Shown: positions 13,803-20,979 of the stretch, piece by piece
How the letters are laid out: the number at the start of each line of letters is the position of its first letter
How positions within the stretch are numbered: position 1 is the first letter of the stretch
IMG/VR virus record: IMGVR_UViG_3300049733_000163
Location: 1-46,033 of that record
DNA: 46,033 bases
From: a virus
Reading direction: 5' to 3' (one strand)
Program-made: the position numbers and the translations under genes
The notes under the pieces: generated by a model
Seen by the model: the letters and a program-made list of their open reading frames with translations, nothing else
Told to the model about the DNA's origin: nothing
Databases searched by the model: none

Positions 13803-14626
13803 GCGACCCTCGCCGCTCTCGTCTCGGCTGGCGCCCCGACCTCCCGGACATCCGGGACTTCTCGCCGCAGATCCTCCCCGTGAAAGCGTCGGCGCCACTC
13901 GAAGCGGGCAAGACCGTGGACCTGCGCCCGTGGTGCGCCCCCATCGAGGATCAAGGCGACCTTGGCTCCTGCACGGCGAACGCCGCGGTGGGCCTCCTCG
14001 AATACTACGAGAAGCGGGCGCACGGCTCCTTCGTCAACGCCTCCCGCCTCTTTCTCTACAAGGCGACTCGAAACCTCATGGGCGTCACGGGCGACACCGG
14101 CGCCTACATGCGCGACACCATGAAGGCGCTCGTGCTGTTCGGGGCGCCACCCGAGGCTCACTACCCCTACGACATCGCGCGCTTCGACCTCGAGCCGAAG
14201 TCCATGCACTACGCGATGGCGGGACGCTTCCGGACCGTCCGCTACTACCGCCACGACCCGGCGGGAAAGCCGCTGGCGGAGGTCCTCCCCTCCGTCAAGC
14301 GCCACCTTTCGCTCGGCTTCCCCTCGATGTTCGGCTTCCCGGTCTACGACTCCTTCCCCTCGCCGGGAGACGGGAAGATGGACATCCCCTACCCCTCACC
14401 GTGGGAGTCGTTGCTGGGCGGGCATGCGGTCGTCGCCTGCGGCTACGACGACGGGCGGATCATCGGCGGGAAGCCAGGGGCGCTCCTGATCCGCAACTCC
14501 TGGGGGACGAGCTGGGGGCAGGGCGGCTACGGCTGGATGCCCTACGAGTACGTCACCTCGGGGCTCGCCGAGGATTGGTGGAGTCTCACGCGAGCGGAGT
14601 ACGTCAACACGGAACTCTTCAAGTGA
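13799..14626 (+). CDS. Papain-family (C1A) cysteine peptidase
   Basis: 275 residues. It has the full papain set: oxyanion Gln52 and nucleophile Cys58 in IEDQGDLGSCTANA, His209 in GGHAVVACGYDD and Asn233 in IRNSWGTSWGQGGYGW. The N-terminal GWRPDLPDIRD motif is common in bacterial members of this family. The TTG start overlaps the previous stop as TTGA; no signal peptide is seen. It lies between two exported proteins. It could cut a host surface or peptidoglycan peptide, or process virion proteins; the sequence does not decide. As no classical endolysin is present, a lysis role deserves thought. Confidence 0.88.
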   Translation: MSDPRRSRLGWRPDLPDIRDFSPQILPVKASAPLEAGKTVDLRPWCAPIEDQGDLGSCTANAAVGLLEYYEKRAHGSFVNASRLFLYKATRNLMGVTGDTGAYMRDTMKALVLFGAPPEAHYPYDIARFDLEPKSMHYAMAGRFRTVRYYRHDPAGKPLAEVLPSVKRHLSLGFPSMFGFPVYDSFPSPGDGKMDIPYPSPWESLLGGHAVVACGYDDGRIIGGKPGALLIRNSWGTSWGQGGYGWMPYEYVTSGLAEDWWSLTRAEYVNTELFK

Positions 14627-14991
14627 AGCGACTCCTCATCGCTCTCCTCTTCGGCTCGGCGCTCGGCCTCCTCGCCGTCGAAGCCGTGACGCCGCTGCCG
14701 CGCTTTCAGACCACGCCCTTCGTCACCGCCTGGATCGAGGAGGACCCCTGCGAGGTCCGCATCGAAGCGCAGGCACTCGCTTCCACGGACCCGCTCACCC
14801 TCCACGCCTACTGGCTCACGCCCACGGGCGAGACCGTCTACGGCCTGATCCAAGCCAAGCGCGTCGGGGGCGAGGTCTGGCTCTCGGTCACCTGGCCCTC
14901 GAAGCCGGGCCAGCCTTGGTGGGCTCGACTCGACTGGAAGGGTGGCCCCGAGGACGGAATCACCAGCGGGCACACGGTCTCCTGTCCATGA
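14623..14991 (+). CDS. Secreted protein, 122 aa
   Basis: GTG start in a GTGA overlap with the peptidase gene. Signal peptide MKRLLIALLFGSALGLLAVE, then a beta-sandwich-like domain (CEVRIEAQALASTD, TLHAYWLTPTGETVYGL, VWLSVTWP) with two cysteines (about residues 42 and 121) that could form a disulfide. Coupled to the papain-like gene, it may be its partner or inhibitor; this is speculation. Confidence 0.6.
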   Translation: MKRLLIALLFGSALGLLAVEAVTPLPRFQTTPFVTAWIEEDPCEVRIEAQALASTDPLTLHAYWLTPTGETVYGLIQAKRVGGEVWLSVTWPSKPGQPWWARLDWKGGPEDGITSGHTVSCP

Positions 14992-15197
14992 AGCCGTCCG
15001 GCGACCTTCGCCACTCCTCACACGGCGCAACTCCCTCGCGTCCGTTCGACCCGAAACGTAGGGGGGGTCCCCGGGTAACCGGGGAGGACGGCCCTTTGAA
15101 TCGAAGCTCCCGGCTCGGTTTCTCACTCCTGATCCATCATCTGAACTCTCCCTCCTTACCACCTACGTCCGAGCCGGGAGCCTTTCTCGCGTGGTGA
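14988..15197 (+). CDS. Doubtful ORF, 69 aa
   Basis: Begins MKPSGDLRHSSHGATPSRPF in an ATGA overlap and ends by overlapping the terminase start. The sequence is low in complexity and two inverted repeats run through it, so the stretch may rather be a non-coding control or packaging region. Confidence 0.25.
   Translation: MKPSGDLRHSSHGATPSRPFDPKRRGGPRVTGEDGPLNRSSRLGFSLLIHHLNSPSLPPTSEPGAFLAW
15068..15085. promoter_or_regulatory. Hairpin TCCCCGG-GTAA-CCGGGGA
   Basis: A perfect 7-bp stem with a GNRA-type GTAA loop, 106 bases before the terminase start. No U-run follows, so it is not a classical terminator. It is part of the structured region before the terminase. Confidence 0.5.
15106..15181. 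repeat. 13-base inverted repeat upstream of the terminase
   Basis: GCTCCCGGCTCGG at 15106-15118 is the exact reverse complement of 15169-15181, with 50 bases between. Both arms are followed within two bases by TTTCTC. Its position next to the terminase gene makes it a candidate packaging recognition site or regulatory structure. No function is shown. Confidence 0.6.
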
Positions 15198-16144
15198 GCA
15201 AGGATCCCCCGGGCTACCTGCGGTGGGTGAACTGGCGCCCGTGGGTGGCGTGTTCCGCGTGCGGTCCCGGGAAGAACTGCGCGAGCGCACAGCACAAGGC
15301 CGACGGCCTCACCCGCTCCCCGCAGCGCGACTTCATCGAAGCGTGGCTCAACGGGAAGGAGTCCTGGCTCACGGGCGGAGGGTCGCTGGGGAAGACGGAA
15401 GCCCTCGCTTGGATCATCGCCTCGGTCGTTCGCGGCTACGTCCCCGGCCCCTACCACCGCGACATGCCGAAGCCCGCGGTCGTCTGGTACGTCGCCCCCG
15501 ATTCGATCGTCGCCAAGGGCTCCGTCGAGGACAAGTTGTTCTACGGGAAGACGACGCTCGGACAGGCCCCCTTCATCGACCCCGAGGAAGTCGTCCAATG
15601 GGCGACGAAGGTGAAGGGCGCGCAAGAGCCCTATGTCTTCGACACGGGAAGCGAGTTCCTCGTGCGGGGGACCTCGGGGCTCGCGAGGAAGTTGAAGGCG
15701 AAGGGGAGACGCCCGAGCAGCGAGGCGCTTTCCCTCACCGCCGCCCGCATCACGCTCGGGGTCTTGGACGAGCCTTGCCCCGAGGCGGCCTACGACGAGA
15801 TGCAGATGCGCCTTTCCCAAGGGCTCCCCCTCATCGGGGCCGCCACCTTCCCGCCGAAGTCAACCGCGGTTGGCTGGTGGAACCGTCGCGTCTACCGGCC
15901 CTTCAAGGAGGGCAGACGCACCCGCCTCAACGTCTCGGAAGCGACGACCCGGGACAACCCCTACATCAGCGCGGAGAACTACGAGCGGATGCGGGAAGCC
16001 TACTCGCACGACAAGATGCTCGAGGAGGCCCGCCTCCACGGGACGATCTACGCTTTGGAAGGCTCCAGCCTCTTCTCGGAAGAAGCGGGCGAGAAGATGG
16101 AGAGGACCGTCATGGAGCCTTTGTCCGTTGCGACCTACGAATGA
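15191..16144 (+). CDS. terL: Terminase large subunit, ATPase part (split)
   Basis: 317 residues. Walker A is GGGSLGKT (Gly62-Thr69) and Walker B is ITLGVLDEP with Asp193-Glu194. A coupling-motif-like GAATF follows GLPLI. A CSACGPGKNC cysteine cluster lies near the N-terminus. This is a complete packaging-motor ATPase domain, and it ends (LEGSSLFSEEAG ... ATYE) about where the linker to the nuclease normally begins. The nuclease is encoded separately at 16414. Two GTG codons (15191, 15194) can serve as start; the second overlaps the upstream ORF as GTGA. Confidence 0.85.
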   Translation: MVSKDPPGYLRWVNWRPWVACSACGPGKNCASAQHKADGLTRSPQRDFIEAWLNGKESWLTGGGSLGKTEALAWIIASVVRGYVPGPYHRDMPKPAVVWYVAPDSIVAKGSVEDKLFYGKTTLGQAPFIDPEEVVQWATKVKGAQEPYVFDTGSEFLVRGTSGLARKLKAKGRRPSSEALSLTAARITLGVLDEPCPEAAYDEMQMRLSQGLPLIGAATFPPKSTAVGWWNRRVYRPFKEGRRTRLNVSEATTRDNPYISAENYERMREAYSHDKMLEEARLHGTIYALEGSSLFSEEAGEKMERTVMEPLSVATYE

Positions 16145-16165
16145 GTGAGGTAGAACCCAACGCCT

Positions 16166-16414
16166 ATGAAGCCTGACCACGTTTCCAATCCCTCGAAGAG
16201 CGCAGCGATCAACCCGACGAACCCCTACGCCGCCGCCCCGGTGCCGACTCAGGGCCTCCCCAACGCGCAGCCCGGGACGGGCGTCCCCTCCGGGATCATG
16301 CCCTGCCCTGTCGAGACCAACTCGGCTCCCTCGCGGGGGCTCGAGTCCGCGCAGGTGTCGATCGACGCCGCGAACCCCAAGGCCCCCGAGGGGATCAGCG
16401 CCGTCTCCGGCTAG
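16166..16414 (+). CDS. Proline-rich ORF between the two terminase genes, 82 aa
   Basis: Starts MKPDHVSNPSKSAAINPTNP. It is low in complexity, Pro/Ala/Ser-rich and probably disordered. It is in the same frame as the ATPase gene but cut off from it by TGA and then TAG (16142-16162), so readthrough fusion is unlikely. It overlaps the nuclease start by one base (TAGTG). It could be a small structural protein or the remnant of an inserted gene. Too short for an intron and with no intein motifs. Confidence 0.5.
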   Translation: MKPDHVSNPSKSAAINPTNPYAAAPVPTQGLPNAQPGTGVPSGIMPCPVETNSAPSRGLESAQVSIDAANPKAPEGISAVSG

Positions 16415-17133
16415 TGACCCGTCTCCGCGCCGTCGCCCGCCACTACCTTCCCCCCGGGACGAAGGGGCGCTTCATCCTCGGGTGCGACCCCTCGGAGGGC
16501 GTCGAGGGGGGGAACCCCTGCGCGGTCGTCGTGATTCGCGCGGAGGACTGGAACGTCGCGGCGGTCTTGGACGGCTGGCTCGCTCCCCATAGGCTTGCCC
16601 TCGCCATCGCCTCGCTTGCCATGCTCTACGCGAGGGGCGATGTCGGCGGCAAGCCCATCGTCGCCATCGAGAACAACACCTTCGGGATCGCCGTACTCCA
16701 GGAACTTCGGGGCTCGCAGTTGAACCTCTACGGGTCCTACATCGCCTCTCGAAACGACTTCAAACTCGGCTTCCCCACCTACCACTCCAGCCGCGACAAC
16801 GCGATCGAGCAGATGCGTCTTGCAGGCGAGAAGTGGGGGATCGCCGTCCACGACAGGAAGTTGTGGGAGCAGGTCCGCCCCGGGAACCTGATCTACAGCG
16901 AGGAGGGAAAGATGGGGACGGCCGATGGCCCCGACGACCTCGCCATCGCTCTCGCGATTGCCTGCTCGGTGCGGGCCGAGAAGTACGGGGACAAGCCCAT
17001 CGCGGTCCCGACGGACGCGGCACCCCCCGTCATCGTGAGGGATCGCTCGAGCTGGATCTGGGAACAGGAAGCGCAGCGCGTGAAGTCTCTGGAGACGGAC
17101 GCCGCCGAGCCGGAGTGGGTCGCCTACGCTTGA
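16414..17133 (+). CDS. Terminase large subunit, nuclease part (split)
   Basis: 239 residues from a GTG start. It has the RNase-H-fold acidic set of terminase nucleases: Asp25 in FILGCDPSEGVEGGNP, Glu86 in VAIENNTFG and Asp174/175 in DGPDDLAIALAIA. It has no ATPase motifs. With the 317-residue ATPase part it sums to 556 residues, the normal length of a whole large terminase. So the enzyme probably works as two chains, unless one part is dead. It is followed closely by a small membrane protein and the portal. Confidence 0.85.
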   Translation: MTRLRAVARHYLPPGTKGRFILGCDPSEGVEGGNPCAVVVIRAEDWNVAAVLDGWLAPHRLALAIASLAMLYARGDVGGKPIVAIENNTFGIAVLQELRGSQLNLYGSYIASRNDFKLGFPTYHSSRDNAIEQMRLAGEKWGIAVHDRKLWEQVRPGNLIYSEEGKMGTADGPDDLAIALAIACSVRAEKYGDKPIAVPTDAAPPVIVRDRSSWIWEQEAQRVKSLETDAAEPEWVAYA

Positions 17134-17140
17134 GGTAGAC

Positions 17141-17419
17141 ATGGACACCGCCGTTCTTCTCTCGGGAATCCTTCTCGCGGCCTGCGCTCTCGCGGCGATG
17201 GCGCTCTCGAACCGCTCGAAGGACCGCACCATCGAGCGGCTTGTCCTCTTGAGGAAGTCCAAGAGCTCGCGTGAGTACGGCTTCGCCCGCGCCATCGAAC
17301 GCACGCGAAGCGAGACCGTGGCGCTCCCGCCTCCAGGCGAGAACGGTGGCCCCATGCGTCGGGAAGAGGAGCCCCTTCCCGACTCCGAGACGGCGGCGAT
17401 GTTCAACCGCCCCGGCTAG
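17141..17419 (+). CDS. Small membrane protein, 92 aa
   Basis: One N-terminal transmembrane segment (AVLLSGILLAACALAAMALS), then a basic and finally acidic soluble tail. The ATG follows GAGGTAGAC; the 15-base stretch GAGGTAGACATGGAC recurs at the start of the gene at 25563. It sits between the terminase nuclease and the portal. Function unknown. Confidence 0.6.
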   Translation: MDTAVLLSGILLAACALAAMALSNRSKDRTIERLVLLRKSKSSREYGFARAIERTRSETVALPPPGENGGPMRREEEPLPDSETAAMFNRPG

Positions 17420-17422
17420 TAG

Positions 17423-19450
17423 ATGGTCCAGATCGCCTCCACCGAGATCGAAGCGGATCCGAAGGGAGCCGCGCTCTATCCCCCCGGGTCGGCTGAGGCG
17501 ATCTTCCTCGACTACGTTCGCCGCTACGGACGCTACTCGCTGCTGTGGACGCAGAAAGCCTACGTCAACCGCTCGATCTTCCTCAACCTCGCCTTCGTCC
17601 GCGGATTCCAGGACCTCTACGTCTCCCGGGACCATCCCGATCTCCAGGAAATCCCGATCCCGAAGTCGAGGCAGTACCTCACCCGCAACCACGTCCAGCG
17701 CGTCGTCGATGCGATCGTGGGGCTCATGCAGGAGTTTCGCCCCATCGTCCAGGCGTACCCGATGGAGGACACGCTGGACGCGAAGTACGCCGCCATCGCG
17801 GTAACGAACGTCCTTCGTGCCTACCACCACCTCCTTCGCCTAGACGACAAGTGGGACGAGACGATCGAGTGGGCCGCGACCACGGGCAACTCCTTCCTCA
17901 CGACCTCATGGAACGCCATGAGCGGGGAGGACATCCTCACCGTCCAGCCCACCCCCGACGGGCAGATCGCCGTGCGACAGATGAAGTCCGGCGACATCGA
18001 CGCGCAGGTCGTGGGGCCGCTCGAACTCTACGTCCCTTTCGCGGCGACCGACCTCGAGCCGCTTCGCTGCCCCTGGTGGGCGAGGCTCCACATGATCTCT
18101 CGCGAGGGGGCGCGAGGGATGTTCGGGGAAGTCGCGGCCTCCCTCCCCTCTGCCAAGGGATTCCCCCTCTACGGGCAGGAGTCCTGGGAGCGAAAGATCC
18201 TCCAGATGGGAGCGGGCGTCTCCGGCAAGTCGCTCGGCTTCTACACCTCGGATTACCAGAACACGGGGCTCGACTCCGACTACATCCCGCTCACGCAACT
18301 TCACATGCTCCCGCAAGGGCCGAACGCTCGCGGCCTGCATGGGATCGAGAGCGGGGGCTACGTTCTGGACGTGGGGCCTTGCGATCACGACGACATCGTG
18401 AAGTTCGGCTTCCGCTATCAGCCGGGGCAGTTCTGGTGGAAGGGGGTCGTCGATGACCTCATGCACCCGCAGCGGGCGATCAACGACACGGTGCGCCGCC
18501 GCCTCGAGTGGAGGCAGAAGGCGTACACCGCCCGCGTGCTCGCGCAGAAGGGGGTCCGGTTCAAGGAACACCGGATGGAGAACGGGCAGGGAACCGTGCT
18601 CGAGTGGGAGGGCGATGTCGCCAACGCCACCAAGCCCGAAGCCTTCGGCTTCCCCAACCCCGATCCAGAGTTTCACCACGAGCTCGCGGAGATGATGGCG
18701 GACTTCGACCGCATCGCGAAGGTCCACGCATCCTGGGCCGGGGGGCCTGCCGAGAAGAACATCCGCTCGGGCGATCAGCTCGAAATCATGCAGATCGGGA
18801 CGCAGCGCACCCACTCCCCGATCTTGAAGGGTCTCAAGCGGTCCTGGGTGAAGGTCTACGAGAACATCCTCTCGCTCCTGCGGCGCCACGCGGTTGACGA
18901 GAGGACGCTGCCGGTGGGGTCGGGCGAGGAGTTCGTCCGCTTCCGCGCGCACGACCTCATGCGGAAGGTCAGGCTCGAGGTCGATCTCGTCCCCAACTCC
19001 ATGACTTCGCAGACGATCGCCAAGGGGCACATCGACCACCTCGTTCAGTTCGGCTTCCTCCTCCCCCAGACTCCAGCCGACCGCGCGATCGTCCTCAAGG
19101 GGTACAACCTCCCCGGCTCCGAACTCGCCGTCCGCACCATGACGGCGGATGTTGAACTCCAGGAACGCGAGATCCTCAAGATGATCGGGGACCCAATCCA
19201 TCAGACGCAGGGCCAAGAGGTCCCCATCAACGACAACGACGTTCACCCCGATCACATCCGCGTCACCGACCTCTTCCGCAAGTCCCCGGAGTGGGAGCGT
19301 TTGGACCCAGAATCCCAATCCCGTATCCTGCGCCACGATGCGGCGCACAGGATGGCCCAAGCCGAGCAGTTGAAGTTGGCTATGGAAATGGCTGTTGACA
19401 GCGGTCCGCAAGGGGCAGTAGAAACCCCGGCACCAGCCGCTAAAGGTTGA
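17423..19450 (+). CDS. Portal protein (podovirus/P22-like)
   Basis: 675 residues, placed directly after the terminase genes. Portal-like features: an N-terminal segment that meets the tail end (PIPKSRQYLTRNHVQRVVDA), a central region with FRYQPGQFWWKGVVDDLMHP followed by INDTVRRRLEWRQK (typical 'position, order, clip' region of P22-like portals) and a long helical C-terminus. Length is close to the 725 residues of the P22 portal and larger than T7-type portals. Identified by context plus this pattern; I cannot run a search. Confidence 0.85.
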   Translation: MVQIASTEIEADPKGAALYPPGSAEAIFLDYVRRYGRYSLLWTQKAYVNRSIFLNLAFVRGFQDLYVSRDHPDLQEIPIPKSRQYLTRNHVQRVVDAIVGLMQEFRPIVQAYPMEDTLDAKYAAIAVTNVLRAYHHLLRLDDKWDETIEWAATTGNSFLTTSWNAMSGEDILTVQPTPDGQIAVRQMKSGDIDAQVVGPLELYVPFAATDLEPLRCPWWARLHMISREGARGMFGEVAASLPSAKGFPLYGQESWERKILQMGAGVSGKSLGFYTSDYQNTGLDSDYIPLTQLHMLPQGPNARGLHGIESGGYVLDVGPCDHDDIVKFGFRYQPGQFWWKGVVDDLMHPQRAINDTVRRRLEWRQKAYTARVLAQKGVRFKEHRMENGQGTVLEWEGDVANATKPEAFGFPNPDPEFHHELAEMMADFDRIAKVHASWAGGPAEKNIRSGDQLEIMQIGTQRTHSPILKGLKRSWVKVYENILSLLRRHAVDERTLPVGSGEEFVRFRAHDLMRKVRLEVDLVPNSMTSQTIAKGHIDHLVQFGFLLPQTPADRAIVLKGYNLPGSELAVRTMTADVELQEREILKMIGDPIHQTQGQEVPINDNDVHPDHIRVTDLFRKSPEWERLDPESQSRILRHDAAHRMAQAEQLKLAMEMAVDSGPQGAVETPAPAAKG

Positions 19451-19452
19451 GC

Positions 19453-20121
19453 ATGGACGAGACAACGGCGCAGACCACGGAGGCGCTTCCCCCGGCGGGC
19501 CTATCCGCAAAAGGCGAGAAGGCTCGACAGACGTGGATGAGGAAGAGGGCTGATCGCTACGCCTCCGAGCAGAAGGCGACGCTTCGGCAACTCGATGTCA
19601 TCAAGGACATGATCGTCGCCGTCATGGGGACGGAGATGGGGAAGGTGAAAGCGAGCGTGGACTCGCTCGCCAAGCGAGTCGAGGCCGTGGAGACCGTCGG
19701 GTCCCCCTCCATCACCGTCCAGACGAAGGACGGGCGGGTCCTCTCGACGCCTGGAGTCGGGGCCAAGCAGACGCTTCCCGCGAGGGAGATCAAGTACCCC
19801 ACGCCCACGCTCCCCGAGGGGACGACCGCTCATTGGATCGAGTGTCCCAACGGGCACGTCGCGGCTTGGTCCACGGGCGAACACCCCTCGACGCCGGAAG
19901 TCATCGACCTCATCTCGGGTCCGAACTGGCATCGGCTCCGCCCCGGTCAGGACGACAGGCGAGCCGCGATCCGTGGCGTCATCCCTCCCTGCAACTTCTG
20001 TGGCGCGGCGCTCCCGGCGAACGCCGCGGGAGTCGGGAGCTCGGTCTTCAACGTCAACGCCCGCTATGTCCGCGAGGGGCCTCCGCCCAACACGGACGAG
20101 CACGGCTTCCCGGTGAGGTGA
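19453..20121 (+). CDS. Hypothetical virion-region protein with zinc site
   Basis: 222 residues from the ATG at 19453 (MDETTAQTTEALPPAGLSAK), chosen over a TTG two codons earlier because of AAAGGTTGAGC before it. The N-terminal half contains a coiled-coil (ATLRQLDVIKDMIVAVMG to SLAKRVEAVE). The C-terminal half has CPNGH and CNFCGAALP, a possible zinc ribbon. It lies between portal and scaffold-like genes. Confidence 0.6.
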   Translation: MDETTAQTTEALPPAGLSAKGEKARQTWMRKRADRYASEQKATLRQLDVIKDMIVAVMGTEMGKVKASVDSLAKRVEAVETVGSPSITVQTKDGRVLSTPGVGAKQTLPAREIKYPTPTLPEGTTAHWIECPNGHVAAWSTGEHPSTPEVIDLISGPNWHRLRPGQDDRRAAIRGVIPPCNFCGAALPANAAGVGSSVFNVNARYVREGPPPNTDEHGFPVR

Positions 20122-20125
20122 GACG

Positions 20126-20908
20126 ATGCCCGAGGAACCGAATCCCACCGCCACGCCGCCCGCAGCCGCGCCGCCGACTCCTGCCGCTGGCGCCCCCGCG
20201 TCCCCGGCCTCGACGCCGCCGCCGGACTCGGACGGCTGGATCGACGAGCAGTTGGAGCGCAATCCGGGCCTCGCGCTGGGGATCAACCGACTCATGGAGA
20301 CCTTCAAGGCAGACCCGGGCGTGCTGACGAGGCTCGAGGGCGTCTTCAACCCCGCACCCCCCGCGCCCTCGGCCCCGACTCCTACGCTCCCCGCCGCGGC
20401 GACGACCCCTCCCGCCACCGTCCCCTCGACACCCGACATCACGGCACAGGTGCTCGCGGCCCTCGGGGGCAAGGAAGCCCTCGACTCCCTCAAGGCTGCC
20501 GCGACTCGGGAGGCCGAGCGTGAGGCCAAGGCCGACATGGATCGGACCTACGGCCGTCTCACCGCCGAGGCGAAGCCCATCGCGCTGAGGGTCCACCCCA
20601 CCTACTTCGAGGGGGCGATCGGGGATGCCGTCGCGCGCCTTGGAGTCGAGCGTTCGCTTCGCACGGGGGAACGCCTGGAGGTCGCCACCGAAGCCGAGGC
20701 CAAGGCGTTTCTCGCCGCTTCGGGCGAGATCGGCAAGAAGTACGTCGAGGCTCTCGACCCGGGCGGGCGCCGCCTCATCCTCACGGCGGGTCTCCAGGGA
20801 GGTCCGCCTCCCAACTTCGACCCCTCGAAGATGACGAACAAGCAGCAGGAGGACGCCTTCGCGGGGATGCTCTCCGACGAGATGACCAAGGCCCGCTTCG
20901 GCCTCTGA
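20126..20908 (+). CDS. Scaffold-like protein
   Basis: 260 residues immediately before the capsid gene. The first 35 residues are Pro/Ala-rich, a second Pro/Ala/Thr linker spans about 72-100, and the rest is charged and helical (LDSLKAAATREAEREAKADM; AFLAASGEIGKKYVEAL), ending in NKQQEDAFAGMLSDEM. This makeup and gene order fit a podovirus scaffolding protein. No protease motif is seen. The next 71 bases (20909-20979) are a gap, comparatively AT-rich. Confidence 0.7.
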   Translation: MPEEPNPTATPPAAAPPTPAAGAPASPASTPPPDSDGWIDEQLERNPGLALGINRLMETFKADPGVLTRLEGVFNPAPPAPSAPTPTLPAAATTPPATVPSTPDITAQVLAALGGKEALDSLKAAATREAEREAKADMDRTYGRLTAEAKPIALRVHPTYFEGAIGDAVARLGVERSLRTGERLEVATEAEAKAFLAASGEIGKKYVEALDPGGRRLILTAGLQGGPPPNFDPSKMTNKQQEDAFAGMLSDEMTKARFGL

Positions 20909-20979
20909 CCGATCTACAGGAACCACCAGCCGAGATTCGTTAGCCACCAAACAAAGCGAAGGCTGAATGAGATGAAATA

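Noticed and set aside
16120-16420. Terminase split caused by readthrough, intein or intron
   Set aside because: Two stop codons follow in frame, the nuclease is in another frame, the insert lacks intein motifs and is too short for a group I intron with an endonuclease.
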